Origin: Streptomyces sp. NBC_00154
Lineage (GTDB): Bacteria; Actinomycetota; Actinomycetes; Streptomycetales; Streptomycetaceae
Assembly: GCF_026342835.1 (NCBI RefSeq)
Contig: NZ_JAPEMI010000001.1
Location: forward strand, 5,462,501-5,526,500
Length of the DNA: 64,000 bases
Direction of reading: 5' to 3'
The translations under genes and the position numbers were made by a program. This document shows positions 16,452 to 26,200 of this stretch, piece after piece (the stretch's first letter is position 1; each line of letters starts with the position of its first letter). The notes under the pieces are model-generated. The model made no database searches, was not told where the DNA came from, and worked only from the letters and a program-made list of their open reading frames with translations.

Positions 16452-17351
16452 GTGAGGATCAAGCGCACTACCCCCCTCAGCGGCATGGCGAGACGAAGCA
16501 GGGTCGTCGCGATCTCCGCAGGCCTTGTCGCTGTCGCCGCTCTCGCGGTGCCCAGCGCCCACGCCAACTCCACCGGGACGTTCAGCGCCAACCAGCTCAC
16601 CGCCGCGAGCGACGCCGTGCTCGGCGCGGACATAGCCGGAACCGCCTGGAACGTCGACCCGGCGACCAAGACCCTGCGGGTCACGGTCGACAGTACGGTC
16701 TCCCAGGCCGAGATCAAGCAGATCAAGAAGTCCGCCGGAGCCAACGCCGGCGCACTGCGGATCGAGCGCACGTCCGGCACCTTCAACAAGCTGCTCTCCG
16801 GCGGCGACGCCATCTACGCGCCCGGCTGGCGCTGTTCGCTGGGCTTCAACGTCCGCAGCGGCAGCACCTACTACTTCCTGACCGCCGGTCACTGCACCGA
16901 CGGCAACCCGCCGTGGTACACCAACTCGTCGAACTCCACGAGCATCGGGCCGACGGTCGGATCGAGCTTCCCGACCAACGACTACGGCATCGTGCGGTAC
17001 GACAACGCCTCGGTCGCCCATGCGGGCACCGTCGGCAGCCAGGACATCACCAGCGCGGCCAACGCCACGGTCGGTATGTCCGTCACCCGCCGCGGCTCCA
17101 CCACCGGCATCCACAGCGGAACCGTCACCGCTCTCAACGCCACGGTCAACTACGGCGGCGGCGACATCGTCTACGGCATGATCCAGACAAACGTGTGTGC
17201 GGAGCCCGGCGACTCGGGTGGCCCGCTCTACTCCGGCACCAGGGCGATCGGACTCACCTCGGGCGGCAGCGGCAACTGCAGCTCCGGTGGTACGACGTTC
17301 TTCCAGCCGGTCACCGAGGCGCTCAGCGCATACGGCGTCAGCGTCTACTGA
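16452..17351 (+). CDS. sprB: Streptogrisin B-like secreted serine protease precursor
   Basis: The 299-residue preproenzyme of peptidase family S1 (chymotrypsin fold) starts at GTG 16452 behind GGGAGG. A signal peptide ends at SAHA near residue 38, followed by a propeptide of about 75 residues and a mature domain opening with LSGGDAIYAPGWRCSLGFNV. The catalytic triad is seen in FLTAGHCTDG (His), NDYGIVRYD (Asp) and EPGDSGGPLYSG (Ser). The mature domain is very close to Streptomyces griseus protease B, with paired cysteines conserved. It acts outside the cell on proteins. A paralogue of streptogrisin D type lies 12 kb downstream in the same orientation. Confidence 0.92.
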   Translation: MRIKRTTPLSGMARRSRVVAISAGLVAVAALAVPSAHANSTGTFSANQLTAASDAVLGADIAGTAWNVDPATKTLRVTVDSTVSQAEIKQIKKSAGANAGALRIERTSGTFNKLLSGGDAIYAPGWRCSLGFNVRSGSTYYFLTAGHCTDGNPPWYTNSSNSTSIGPTVGSSFPTNDYGIVRYDNASVAHAGTVGSQDITSAANATVGMSVTRRGSTTGIHSGTVTALNATVNYGGGDIVYGMIQTNVCAEPGDSGGPLYSGTRAIGLTSGGSGNCSSGGTTFFQPVTEALSAYGVSVY

Positions 17352-17398
17352 CGCCCGGCACTCCACGCACCCTCTCGAAACCGCGTTCGGCAACGCCA

Positions 17399-17429
17399 GA
17401 GCCCCCGCCCGAATTCCGGGCGGGGGCTC
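17399..17429 (+). terminator. Terminator of the streptogrisin B-like gene
   Basis: A perfect 13-bp GC stem (GAGCCCCCGCCCG) closes around a 5-base AATTC loop, 48 bases after the protease stop. Confidence 0.88.
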
Positions 17430-17559
17430 CCGTTCACCCCGCGGCTTTTGAGAGGATGTGGGGAAGGATGGTCGCGCAGGAGCAACGGGGGCGGATGCTG
17501 TGCCTTCCGGAGGGATGCCCTCCGGGACCCCCGGCAGACACCCCAGGGGGTTCCAGTCC

Positions 17560-18039
17560 GTGAAACGCATCGGAGTGACCGGACATCGCAGCATCCCCGA
17601 GGAAGCGCATGCCCATGTGATGGCCGGGATACGAGCGGTGCTCTGCGGCTTCGACGGCTCCCTGGAGGCCCTCTCCAGCCTGGCTGTGGGAGCGGACCAG
17701 CTCTTCGCCGACCTGGCACTCGCCTGCGGGGCGGAACTGACCGTGGTCATCCCCAGCGGTGACTACGAGGCCTGCTTCGCCGACGGGCCCGAACTGGCCC
17801 GCTACCGAAGCCTCAAGGGCCGCGCGGCCCGCGAGGTCCGGCTGGACTTCCCGCACTCCACCGACGAGGCGTACTACGCGGCGGGCGCCTACATCGCCGA
17901 CCACTGCGACCGGCTGCTCGCGGTGTGGGACGGCCGGCCGGCCCGCGGCTTCGGCGGCACGGGCGACATCGTGACGTACGCCCGGACGCTCGGCCGCCCG
18001 GTGACGGTGATCTGGCGCGACGGAGTCGAGCGCGCCTGA
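17560..18039 (+). CDS. SLOG-like Rossmann-fold nucleotide-binding protein
   Basis: The 159-residue cytosolic protein starts at GTG 17560 with KRIGVTGHRSIP, a glycine-rich turn as in SLOG/DprA-like nucleotide-binding folds. It continues with LSSLAVGADQLFADLAL, LTVVIPSGDYEACF and ADHCDRLLAVWDG. It ends with GGTGDIVTYARTLGRPVTVIW, the usual SLOG pattern of a second phosphate-binding GGT loop. SLOG proteins are thought to sense or process nucleotides and are often next to SLATT membrane proteins, exactly as here: the next gene, convergent and 52 bases away, is SLATT-like. No catalytic activity can be assigned. Confidence 0.72.
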   Translation: MKRIGVTGHRSIPEEAHAHVMAGIRAVLCGFDGSLEALSSLAVGADQLFADLALACGAELTVVIPSGDYEACFADGPELARYRSLKGRAAREVRLDFPHSTDEAYYAAGAYIADHCDRLLAVWDGRPARGFGGTGDIVTYARTLGRPVTVIWRDGVERA

Positions 18040-18091
18040 CCGGTCGTCGCGAACCGCTTCGTATACGGGCGGGCCACTACGGACGGTTCCG

Positions 18092-19018
18092 TCACATCTG
18101 GTGTCGGGCGAGCCAGTCGGTGTGCTGCGGGGAGACGATGCGCTCGGTCTCGAAAACCGCCCGGGGCCACTGCCGTTCGGTGAGTGTGGTCTCCATCGCG
18201 ACCTGCATCGACTCCAGATCCTTCTCCACCAGTGAATGGGCGGAGATCAGGGGATGGTGGCGGCGCATCTCGCTCCATGCCAGACAGGCCGCGGCAGCCG
18301 CGGACAGCGCTCCGGTCGTGGCGAAGGACTGTCCGACGGAGAACATCCTCAACAGGGCAAGGACCAGAGCGAAGGCGGTCAGCGCGGCGATCGTGGTCGA
18401 CCAGACCAGGGTGGCGCGCCGGGACACCTCCTGACGGCGGCGGTACCAACTGCGCTGTTCGATCAGCCGATCCCGTACATATGTCTCCTTGCGTACGGTG
18501 AACGCTTTGTCCCGTAACTCGCGCATGGAATCCGTGATGAGTCCGCCCGAATCTGTCATACGCTCACGGGGGTCCGGCCACCCCACCTTCCGGAGCTCCT
18601 GCAGTCCCTCTTCGAGACGATTTGCGAACACTGCTTCGGGGTGCTGGGTGCCGGTGTCGAAAGGGGAACCGTGCACCGAGTAACGCCAGCACATCGACTT
18701 GATGAACTCTGCCGCGGAGCGGTTTAATTGCCAATGCGACTTTGCTTTGCGGCGGGATGAGAGGTAGGTCGTGATCAGGACACCCAGGTAGGCCAACACG
18801 CCGACGGAGTCGGTCAGTTGGAACGTGTCAGCAACCTCCCAGTGCCAGGGAAGCGCTGCCGGTATCGCGCCCGCGACCAGCAGGATCAGCTGCCAGCGGG
18901 TGGTATTCACCGCCTCCCGCTGCCGTGCGATCGCGATGGCGTCCGTGTGGTGAAAGAGCGCCGGTAGATCAGCGTTCCGGAAGACCAGGCTCTGCAGTGG
19001 TCCGGGAATCGCCGTCAT
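18092..19018 (-). CDS. SLATT/DUF4231-type membrane protein
   Basis: The 308-residue product starts at ATG 19018 behind GGGAG. It has two pairs of hydrophobic helices: one around residues 45-90 (LILLVAGAIPAALPW and VGVLAYLGVLITTYL) and another around 215-260 (TTIAALTAFALVLALL and a following Ala-rich helix). Cytosolic helical segments rich in Arg, Glu and Trp lie between and after them (WQLNRSAAEFIKSMCWRYSV; REQ-type EKDLESMQVAMETTL). This matches the SLATT/DUF4231 layout, proposed to form pores in conflict systems. It is divergent from fxsA (212 bases) and convergent with the SLOG-like gene. Confidence 0.75.
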   Translation of the reverse strand: MTAIPGPLQSLVFRNADLPALFHHTDAIAIARQREAVNTTRWQLILLVAGAIPAALPWHWEVADTFQLTDSVGVLAYLGVLITTYLSSRRKAKSHWQLNRSAAEFIKSMCWRYSVHGSPFDTGTQHPEAVFANRLEEGLQELRKVGWPDPRERMTDSGGLITDSMRELRDKAFTVRKETYVRDRLIEQRSWYRRRQEVSRRATLVWSTTIAALTAFALVLALLRMFSVGQSFATTGALSAAAAACLAWSEMRRHHPLISAHSLVEKDLESMQVAMETTLTERQWPRAVFETERIVSPQHTDWLARHQM

Positions 19019-19126
19019 CTTCACTCCCGTCTGCGGTTTTGTCTTCACTCATATGGCGGAATGGGTGGTTCCGTTGTGTTCGGGGCGGTCCCACGTGACG
19101 CTCGCGTTGCAAGAGGGCGTCCTCAG

Positions 19127-19154
19127 TTGCCAACCGAGGCCATGAGAGTAAAGT
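19127..19154 (+). promoter_or_regulatory. Candidate promoter of the fxs operon
   Basis: TTGCCA (19127-19132) and TAAAGT (19149-19154) are separated by 16 bases and point toward fxsA. They would give a leader of about 70 bases before GTG 19231. This is the only AT-leaning stretch of the kind between the divergent genes. Confidence 0.35.
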
Positions 19155-19230
19155 CGTGCCGCCGGACACTGCAATGGTGCAGCTGGCCGGTGCAGTTTCC
19201 GTGTCCGGAACAATCCCCTCAAGGACGGCC

Positions 19231-19398
19231 GTGAAAAACTCTGAATTCTCCCTCTCCTTCGCCGTTGCGAAGAAGAGCCGTGTGCCGCTCGCCGAGATCG
19301 ACGCGCGTGGCAAGGAAGCCGCCAGCAAGCTCGGGCGGGTGTTTGCCGCGTCCACCGGTCGCCCGACCCAGGCATCGACCTTCAACTCGGCTCTCTAG
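19231..19398 (+). CDS. fxsA: FxSxx-COOH RiPP precursor peptide FxsA
   Basis: The 55-residue peptide starts at GTG 19231 behind AAGGA. It contains the recurring VPLAEIDARG segment (residues 18-27) and ends with FNSAL at the free carboxyl end, the Phe-x-Ser-x-x ending that defines FxsA. In this family the radical SAM enzyme encoded next door installs a ring (cyclophane) on the terminal Phe region. The spacing to fxsB is 30 bases, implying one transcript. No export signal or protease cleavage motif is evident. It could begin upstream at GTG 19183, but that would add residues not seen in such peptides. Confidence 0.85.
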   Translation: MKNSEFSLSFAVAKKSRVPLAEIDARGKEAASKLGRVFAASTGRPTQASTFNSAL

Positions 19399-19428
19399 TC
19401 GCCCCTCCGGGCTGGCTAGACTGGTGGA

Positions 19429-21702
19429 ATGACTGGACCCCTGGTCCCTTTCCGCGAAATCGTTCTCAAGGTTCACAGCAGGTGCGATCTTGCCTGCGAC
19501 CATTGCTATGTCTATGAACATGCAGATCAGAGCTGGCGTACCCGTCCGAAAACTCTCTCTGACGAAGTCATCTTCCGGACTGCTCAGCGCCTGGCTGAGC
19601 ATGCCAAGACACATGCACTGCCCTCCGTGTCAGTGATCCTGCACGGAGGGGAGCCTCTGCTGGCGGGGCCCGCGCGACTGAGGCGCATCTGCGAAGAGCT
19701 CACCGCCGCCTTCGACGGCGTCGCCGAGCTCGACCTCCGTATCCATACCAACGGTCTGCAGCTCAGCCCCCGCTATCTCGACCTCTTCAGCGAGTACGAC
19801 GTCAAGGTGGGCATCTCCCTCGACGGTGACCGCGAAGCAAACGACCGGCACCGCCGGTTCGCCGACGGACGCAGCAGCCACCCCCTGGTCCTCAAGGCCG
19901 TCGAGCTGCTCCGTCAGGAGCGGTACCGCCACCTGAACCTCGGTCTCCTGTGCACGATCGACATCGAGAACGACCCGCGCGCGGTACTCGACGCCCTTGT
20001 CGAGCTCGATCCGCCGCTCATCGACTTCCTTCTTCCGCACGCCACCTGGGACGAGCCCCCGCCGCGCCCGGACGGCTCGCGCACCGCCTACGCCGACTGG
20101 CTCCTCGCGGTATTCGACCGCTGGCAGGAGCAGGGGCGCCCGGTGCCTGTGCGGCTCTTCTCCTCGGTCCTGTCCACACTGAGCGGTGGTCCCAGCCTCA
20201 CCGAGTCCCTCGGGCTCGCCCCCACCGACCTCGTCGTCGTCGAGACTGACGGCCAGTTGGAGCAGGTCGACTCACTCAAGAGCGCCTACGAGGGCGCGGC
20301 GGCCACCGGGTTCGACGTCTTCACGCACGCCTTCGACGAGGTCGCGGCCCATCCCGGGGTCCGCGCCCGGCAGCTCGGGCTGGACGGCGTCAGCGAGACC
20401 TGCCGCAGCTGCCCCGTCGTGCGTTCGTGCGGCGGCGGTCTGTACACCCATCGCTACAAGTCGGTGGATGCCGTGGATCCCGCCCGGGCGTTCGACCACC
20501 CTTCCGTGTACTGCGACGATCTCGAGGCGCTGGTGCGCGGCATCGAGGAGCGGACGTCGGCCGCCGCCGTACCGGCCGCGGTGGCGGACCCCGCCGAGCT
20601 GGGCGCCGAACAGCGGGACCTCACCCGCACCGCGCTCGCCGTGCTCCACAGCGACCTGGACGGACACGGCGGCGACCACTGGGCGGCCGCCTGGGAGCTG
20701 GCGTCGACGGTCGAAGGCTCCGAGGGCGGATCGCGAGGCCTGGACGAGGCGCTCGCGCACCCCTACGCCCGCAGCTGGCTGCATGACGCACTCTCCGCCG
20801 TGCACGAGGAGAGGCCGGGCGCCGGGAGGGTCGCGTGGCGGCTGTCGTCGTACGTCGCGGCCGCCGCGGTCCGCGCCGGGCTCGATCTGACCGTACCGGT
20901 CGCCTACCGGGACGGCATGCTCGCCCTGCCCGGCCTCGGCTCGCTGCGGATCGACGGGCCGCAGGACGGCACGGCCCAGGTCCGCGTCACCGACGACGGC
21001 TTCCTGGTGCGCCGCGCGAGTGACGGCCGTCAGGGTGCTTTCGAACGGCGGATCGTGCGGGACGGGGCGGCCGGTCGGGACTGGTTTCCGGTACGCCGGC
21101 TCGGTGGCGGAGACGCGCCCGGTGCGGCGCCCGGTTCGGCTCCCCGTTGGGTGCTCGACGACCTGGACCCGTACCGCGACTGCTTCCCAGCCCGCCCGGC
21201 CGCCCGGCTCCGGCAGGACGAGGCCGACCGCCTCGGCGCCGGACTGGACCGGGCCTGGGCACAGATCGCGAAGCGCGCTCCGCGGCACGCCGCGGAGATG
21301 GCCGAAAGTCTGACCACGGTGACGCCACTGACCGGCCCGGCGCCGGGGGAGCCCTCGGTGGGACGGCACGGGTACGGCGCGCTGGGCATCCGACCGGACG
21401 GCAGCGCCGAGCAGTTGCCGCACGCTCTGCTGCGTGGCTTTCGCCGGGCCAAGCTCCGGGCGCTGCTCGATGTCACGGATCTTTACGCGGCGGACGGCGC
21501 CTGGGAACATCGGACGCCGTGGCAGGAGGAACTGGTTCCGTTTTCCCGGCTGCTGGCTGAAACGTACGAACGGGTGGCGCTCGGGGCATTCGAGCCGCAT
21601 TATCTCGACGGCGTACCGCAGGCCATCGAAACGCTGGAGCGCGCGGCCGAGCTCACCGTCAGCGGAAAGCAGCTGCTCGACCTGATGAGAAAAGAGGTCT
21701 GA
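19429..21702 (+). CDS. fxsB: Radical SAM/SPASM enzyme FxsB with degenerate hydroxylase extension
   Basis: The 757-residue product has two parts. Residues 1-370 are a radical SAM enzyme: CDLACDHC (Cys19, 23, 26) binds the cluster that cleaves S-adenosylmethionine, LHGGEPLLAG is the glycine-rich loop, and a SPASM region (ETCRSCPVVRSCGGG, then SVYCDD) binds auxiliary clusters. It should cyclise the FxsA C-terminus. Residues about 385-757 match the HExxH-type hydroxylase extension of FxsBH forms. At the metal site, however, the sequence reads PHALLRGFRRAKLRALLDV near residue 665, so the HExxH motif is lost and the domain is probably binding or structural only. Confidence 0.9.
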   Translation: MTGPLVPFREIVLKVHSRCDLACDHCYVYEHADQSWRTRPKTLSDEVIFRTAQRLAEHAKTHALPSVSVILHGGEPLLAGPARLRRICEELTAAFDGVAELDLRIHTNGLQLSPRYLDLFSEYDVKVGISLDGDREANDRHRRFADGRSSHPLVLKAVELLRQERYRHLNLGLLCTIDIENDPRAVLDALVELDPPLIDFLLPHATWDEPPPRPDGSRTAYADWLLAVFDRWQEQGRPVPVRLFSSVLSTLSGGPSLTESLGLAPTDLVVVETDGQLEQVDSLKSAYEGAAATGFDVFTHAFDEVAAHPGVRARQLGLDGVSETCRSCPVVRSCGGGLYTHRYKSVDAVDPARAFDHPSVYCDDLEALVRGIEERTSAAAVPAAVADPAELGAEQRDLTRTALAVLHSDLDGHGGDHWAAAWELASTVEGSEGGSRGLDEALAHPYARSWLHDALSAVHEERPGAGRVAWRLSSYVAAAAVRAGLDLTVPVAYRDGMLALPGLGSLRIDGPQDGTAQVRVTDDGFLVRRASDGRQGAFERRIVRDGAAGRDWFPVRRLGGGDAPGAAPGSAPRWVLDDLDPYRDCFPARPAARLRQDEADRLGAGLDRAWAQIAKRAPRHAAEMAESLTTVTPLTGPAPGEPSVGRHGYGALGIRPDGSAEQLPHALLRGFRRAKLRALLDVTDLYAADGAWEHRTPWQEELVPFSRLLAETYERVALGAFEPHYLDGVPQAIETLERAAELTVSGKQLLDLMRKEV

Positions 21703-21938
21703 GGCGAGGATTCCGGTTCAGGCCGGACTCCGGCACACACACGGGACAACCGGGAGGGGATGACCCACGAGCGAATTCGATCAAGGACGCGATCGATGGC
21801 GTCGGGCACGGATGACTGAAAAGGGGCGTTGAATGACCGAACGCCATGGGGGTGGAGCAAGGTCCGCTCCGGAATGATGAATTCGCTCGCATTCTTTTCA
21901 CTCCTCGGGTGCGGGTGCTCACACAGGACGGGGGTCGT

Positions 21939-23270
21939 GTGCACGCAACAACGCAGCAGCGAGCGGCGGACCATCGGCCGTACTTCTTCTTGAGTTACGC
22001 ACATACACCGGGGTACGGCGGTGGAACGGACCCCGATATGTGGGTCGAACGGCTCTTCCAGGATCTCTGTGGCCATGTGATGGCCATGACCGACCTGCCC
22101 GCGGGCGCGCCCGCCGGCTTCATGGACCGCGAGATACGCTCCGGCGAGGGCTGGTCGGAACGGCTCGGCGAGGTGCTCGCCACCTGCCGGGTGTTTGTCC
22201 CGCTGTTCTCGCCCCGCTACTTCGCCAGCGAGATGTGCGGCAAGGAGTGGTACGCCTTCGCCCAGCGAGCCATCCACTACCGGGCCCGCCACAACCAGCC
22301 CGCCGAGGCCATCGTCCCGGCCCTGTGGGTGCCGGTGCCGCCCAGCCAACTGCCTGGCCCCGCCGAGCGGTTACAGTTCAACCACCGCGACTTCGGGGAC
22401 CGTTACGTCAGTGACGGGCTGTATGGGCTGATCAAGCTCAGACTCTTCGCCGAGGAGTACGAGCGGGCGGTGTACGAACTCGCCAAACGCATAGTCAACG
22501 TCGCCGACACCATGCGGATCGGCACCGGCCGTCCCGTCGACTACCGCCTCGCCCCCAGCGCCTTCGGCTCACCGAGCAGCGGAGTGACCGGCCCCCGCCC
22601 CATGCAGGTGACTATTGCGGCGGCCACCCGCCACGACCTCCCCGAAGGGCGCAGCGTCGACTACTACGGCGACAACCCGCAGGACTGGAACCCTTACCAC
22701 CCCGCCTCGGCACGGCCCCTGGCCTATGTCGCCGAGGACCTGGTGCGCTCCCTCAACTACCAGGCCACCATCGCCTCCTTCGACGAGGAGTCCGGGCCCC
22801 CGGAAGGCAAACAGCCGCCCAGCAGACCGGAGATCCTGCTCGTCGACCGCTGGGCCCTGCAGGACGAGGACCGGCGCCGGCGGCTCGCCGCCTTCGACGC
22901 CGAGAATCGCCCGTGGGTGACGATGGTCGTGCCGTGGAACCGCGAGGACCCCCAGAGCAGAGCCGCCGAGGCCGAGCTGACCGCGAAGCTCGAACAGACG
23001 ATGCCGACCAAGATGCGCCAGGGTCGGGCCTACTGCCGCGCCGCCGCCCGGGGCGTACCGAGCATGGAGGCTTTCGGCCAGGTCCTGCCGCAGGTGGTCG
23101 AGGCGGCGGCCCAGCAGTACCTGAGACATGCCGCGGTCTACCCACCCGCGACGGGTGGCGGACACACCGAACGGACCCGGCTGACCGGGCCGATGGCACA
23201 GACGCACTTCATACCGGAGACACACCACCCTGCGACGGATGCGGAGGACACGGATGACGGCCAGTCGTGA
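21939..23270 (+). CDS. fxsC: TIR-like protein FxsC
   Basis: The 443-residue cytosolic protein probably starts at GTG 21939; ATG 21846 is also in frame but lacks a good ribosome site. The first 150 residues form a TIR-like fold: RPYFFLSYAHTPGYGGGTDP, an acidic helix region, FMDREIRSGEGWSERLGEVL, CRVFVPLFSPRYFASEMCGKE. A second TIR/SEFIR-like part appears around residues 220-400 (VTIAAATRHDLPEG, EILLVDRWALQDE). It is a fixed partner of FxsB. A catalytic NADase role is uncertain: no clear catalytic glutamate can be proved by eye. The fxsT start overlaps its end by 17 bases. Confidence 0.85.
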   Translation: MHATTQQRAADHRPYFFLSYAHTPGYGGGTDPDMWVERLFQDLCGHVMAMTDLPAGAPAGFMDREIRSGEGWSERLGEVLATCRVFVPLFSPRYFASEMCGKEWYAFAQRAIHYRARHNQPAEAIVPALWVPVPPSQLPGPAERLQFNHRDFGDRYVSDGLYGLIKLRLFAEEYERAVYELAKRIVNVADTMRIGTGRPVDYRLAPSAFGSPSSGVTGPRPMQVTIAAATRHDLPEGRSVDYYGDNPQDWNPYHPASARPLAYVAEDLVRSLNYQATIASFDEESGPPEGKQPPSRPEILLVDRWALQDEDRRRRLAAFDAENRPWVTMVVPWNREDPQSRAAEAELTAKLEQTMPTKMRQGRAYCRAAARGVPSMEAFGQVLPQVVEAAAQQYLRHAAVYPPATGGGHTERTRLTGPMAQTHFIPETHHPATDAEDTDDGQS

Positions 23271-26200
23271 CGGGCGCATCGTCACCTTCTACTCGTACAA
23301 GGGCGGTACGGGGCGCACCATGGCCCTGGCCAACACCGCCTGGATACTCGCCGCCAACGGCAAACGGGTACTGGCCGTCGACTGGGACCTGGAGGCGCCG
23401 GGACTCCACCGGTTCTTCCACCCGTTCCTCGACCCCTCGACCCTCGGCGCCACCACCGGCGTCATCGATCTGATCACCGAGTACGCCTGGGCCGCGACCA
23501 GCCCGGTCCAGCGGGCCGACGACTGGCACCGCGACTACGCCCGGATCCAGCCGCACGCGGTCTCCCTCACGCCCGAGACGCTCGGCTGGGAGTTCCCACA
23601 GGGCGGAACGCTCGACTTCGTCTCCGCCGGACGGCAGAACCGCGAGTACTCCGCGACCGTCTCCACCTTCGACTGGGACAACTTCTACGACCGGCTCGGC
23701 GGCGGCCACTTCTTCGACGCCCTGCGTGATGACATGAAGGCCAACTACGACTACGTCCTCATCGACAGCCGTACCGGCCTCAGCGACATCGCCGACATCT
23801 GCACCGTTCATCTGCCCGACGTCCTCGTCGACTGCTTCACCCTCAGCGACCAGTCCATCGACGGTGCCGCTTCCGTCGCCCGGCAGATCTCCGAGCGCTA
23901 CACCGGCCGCCCCATCTCGATCTTCCCCGTCCCCATGCGTATCGACGAGGGCGAGAAGGAGAAGGCCGACGCAGGACGGGCGCTGGCCCGGCTGAAATTC
24001 GACCGGCTGCCGCGCGATCTGTCCGGCGACGAACTCACCGCCTACTGGGGTGCGGTGGAGATTCCGTACCGTCCCTACTATGCCTACGAGGAGACCCTGG
24101 CCACCTTCGGCGACGAGGCCGGTCTCACCAACTCGCTGCTCTCCGCCTTCGAACGGCTCACCTCCGTCATCACCGACCAGCAGATCACCTCGATGCCGCC
24201 GGTCGGCGAAGAGGTACGGCTGCGCATCCGCGACGCGTTCACCCGGCGCAGGCCCGCGCTGCCCGCCGACCTGTTCCTCAGTTATGTGGCGGAGAACCGG
24301 ATGTGGGCCGACTGGATCGAATCAGTCCTCACCCGGGCCGGGTTCCGTGTTGTACCGCGCGACGTGTCCGCCGAGCGGGAGGCCCTGGAACCGGTGTCCT
24401 CGGTCGCCGAGAACGCGACCCGTACCGTGGTGCTGCTCTCCAGCGCCTACCTCAAGTCGCAGCGTGCGGTGACCCTCTGGGACCGGGCCGTCGCCGATGA
24501 CCCCGGCGCCGCCCGGCGCCAGTTGCTGCCGCTCAGGGTCGGTGACGTACGGCTGTCGGCGCCGTACATCGACCGCAACCCGGTCGACCTCTTCCGGCTC
24601 GACGAGGTGCACGCCACGACCGCGCTGCTGCGCGCCCTGGACCGGCCCGTCCAGCTCACCGACGGTGTCTCGCCCGGACCGCGCTTCCCCGGGACCGTCC
24701 CGAGGATCTGGAACGCACCCCCGCGCAACCCCGGCTTCACCGGCCGCTCGCTGGTCCTGGAGCGGATGCGCGACCAGCTCGGCGGCGGGATGGCCGTCGT
24801 ACTGCCCCAACCGCAGACCCTGTACGGGCTCGGCGGCGTCGGCAAGACCCAGGTGGCCCTGGAGTACGTGCACCGCTTCATGGCCGACTACGACCTGGTG
24901 TGGTGGATATCGTCCGAGCAGATCGACGACGTGGTGGCCGGGCTCGCCGAGCTCGCCGTCCGCCTCGGCGCCCAGGGCGGCGATGACATGGCGGCCGCCT
25001 CCCAGGAGGCCGTCGATCTGCTGCGGCGCGGGGTTCCCTCGGACCGCTGGCTGCTGGTCTTCGACAACGCGGACGACCCCGAACGGCTGCGGCGCTACTT
25101 CCCGCAGGGCGGCTCCGGCCACATCCTGGTCACCTCCCGGAACCAGGCATGGTCCCAGCACGGCGATGCGCTACCCGTCGATGTCTTCCTGCGGGAGGAG
25201 TCCATCGAGCACCTCCAGCGCCGCGCCCCCGGGCTGAGCGACGAGGACGCCGCCCAGGTGGCCACCGCCGTCGGTGACCTGCCGCTCGCCGTCGAACAGG
25301 CGGCCGCCTGGATTGCGGAGACCGCCACCCCGATCGACACCTATCTGGAGCAGCTGGCCCAGCAGGCCCCCGAGGTCCTGGCGCTCAACCAGCCCGCCGG
25401 CTACCCGGAGCCGGTCGCCGCGACCTGGAACATCTCCATCGAACGTCTCAAGGAGCGTTCACCGGCCGCGGTGCGGCTGCTGCAGCTCTGTGCCTTCTTC
25501 GCCCCAGAGCCGATCTCGGGGAACCTCCTGTACAGCAAGGAGATGATCGAGGCGCTCAAGCCGTACGACGCCTCGCTCCAGGAGAAGCTGGTGCTGGGCC
25601 GGGTCATCCGGGAGATCGGCCGGTTCGCCCTCGCCAAGGTGGACCAGGTCTCCAACTCGATCCAGGTGCACCGTCTGGTGCAGGCCGTCATCCGGGCGCA
25701 GCTCAGCGAGGAGGAGCAGCAGGATGCCCGGCATGTCGTGCATCGCATTCTGGCGGGCGCCCGGCCCGATGACGACGAGCCGATCGATAACCCGTCGACC
25801 TGGCCGCAGTTCGCCACCATCTGGCCGCACCTCGGCCCGTCCGACGCGCGCAACTGCAAGGAGCCCGAAGCCCGCAGGCTCCTGATCGACCGGGTCCGCT
25901 ATCTGTGGAAGCGCGGTGACTTCAGGACGGCCACCACCCTCTGCGAGGAGCTGCGCGCCCTCTGGAAGGAGACGCTGGGGCAGCGGGACATCCAGTACCT
26001 CTACCTCTGCTTCCACCTCTCCAACATCTACCGCTCGCGCGGCCGTTACGTGGAGGCGAGGGAGCTCGACGAGATCACCCTCAGCCGGCAGCGGGAGATG
26101 CTGGGACCCGAGCACCCGCACACGTATATGAGCACCAGCAGCCTCGCGACGGACCTCGGCACGCTGGGGGAGTACACCAGGGCGATCGAGCTGGCGACCG

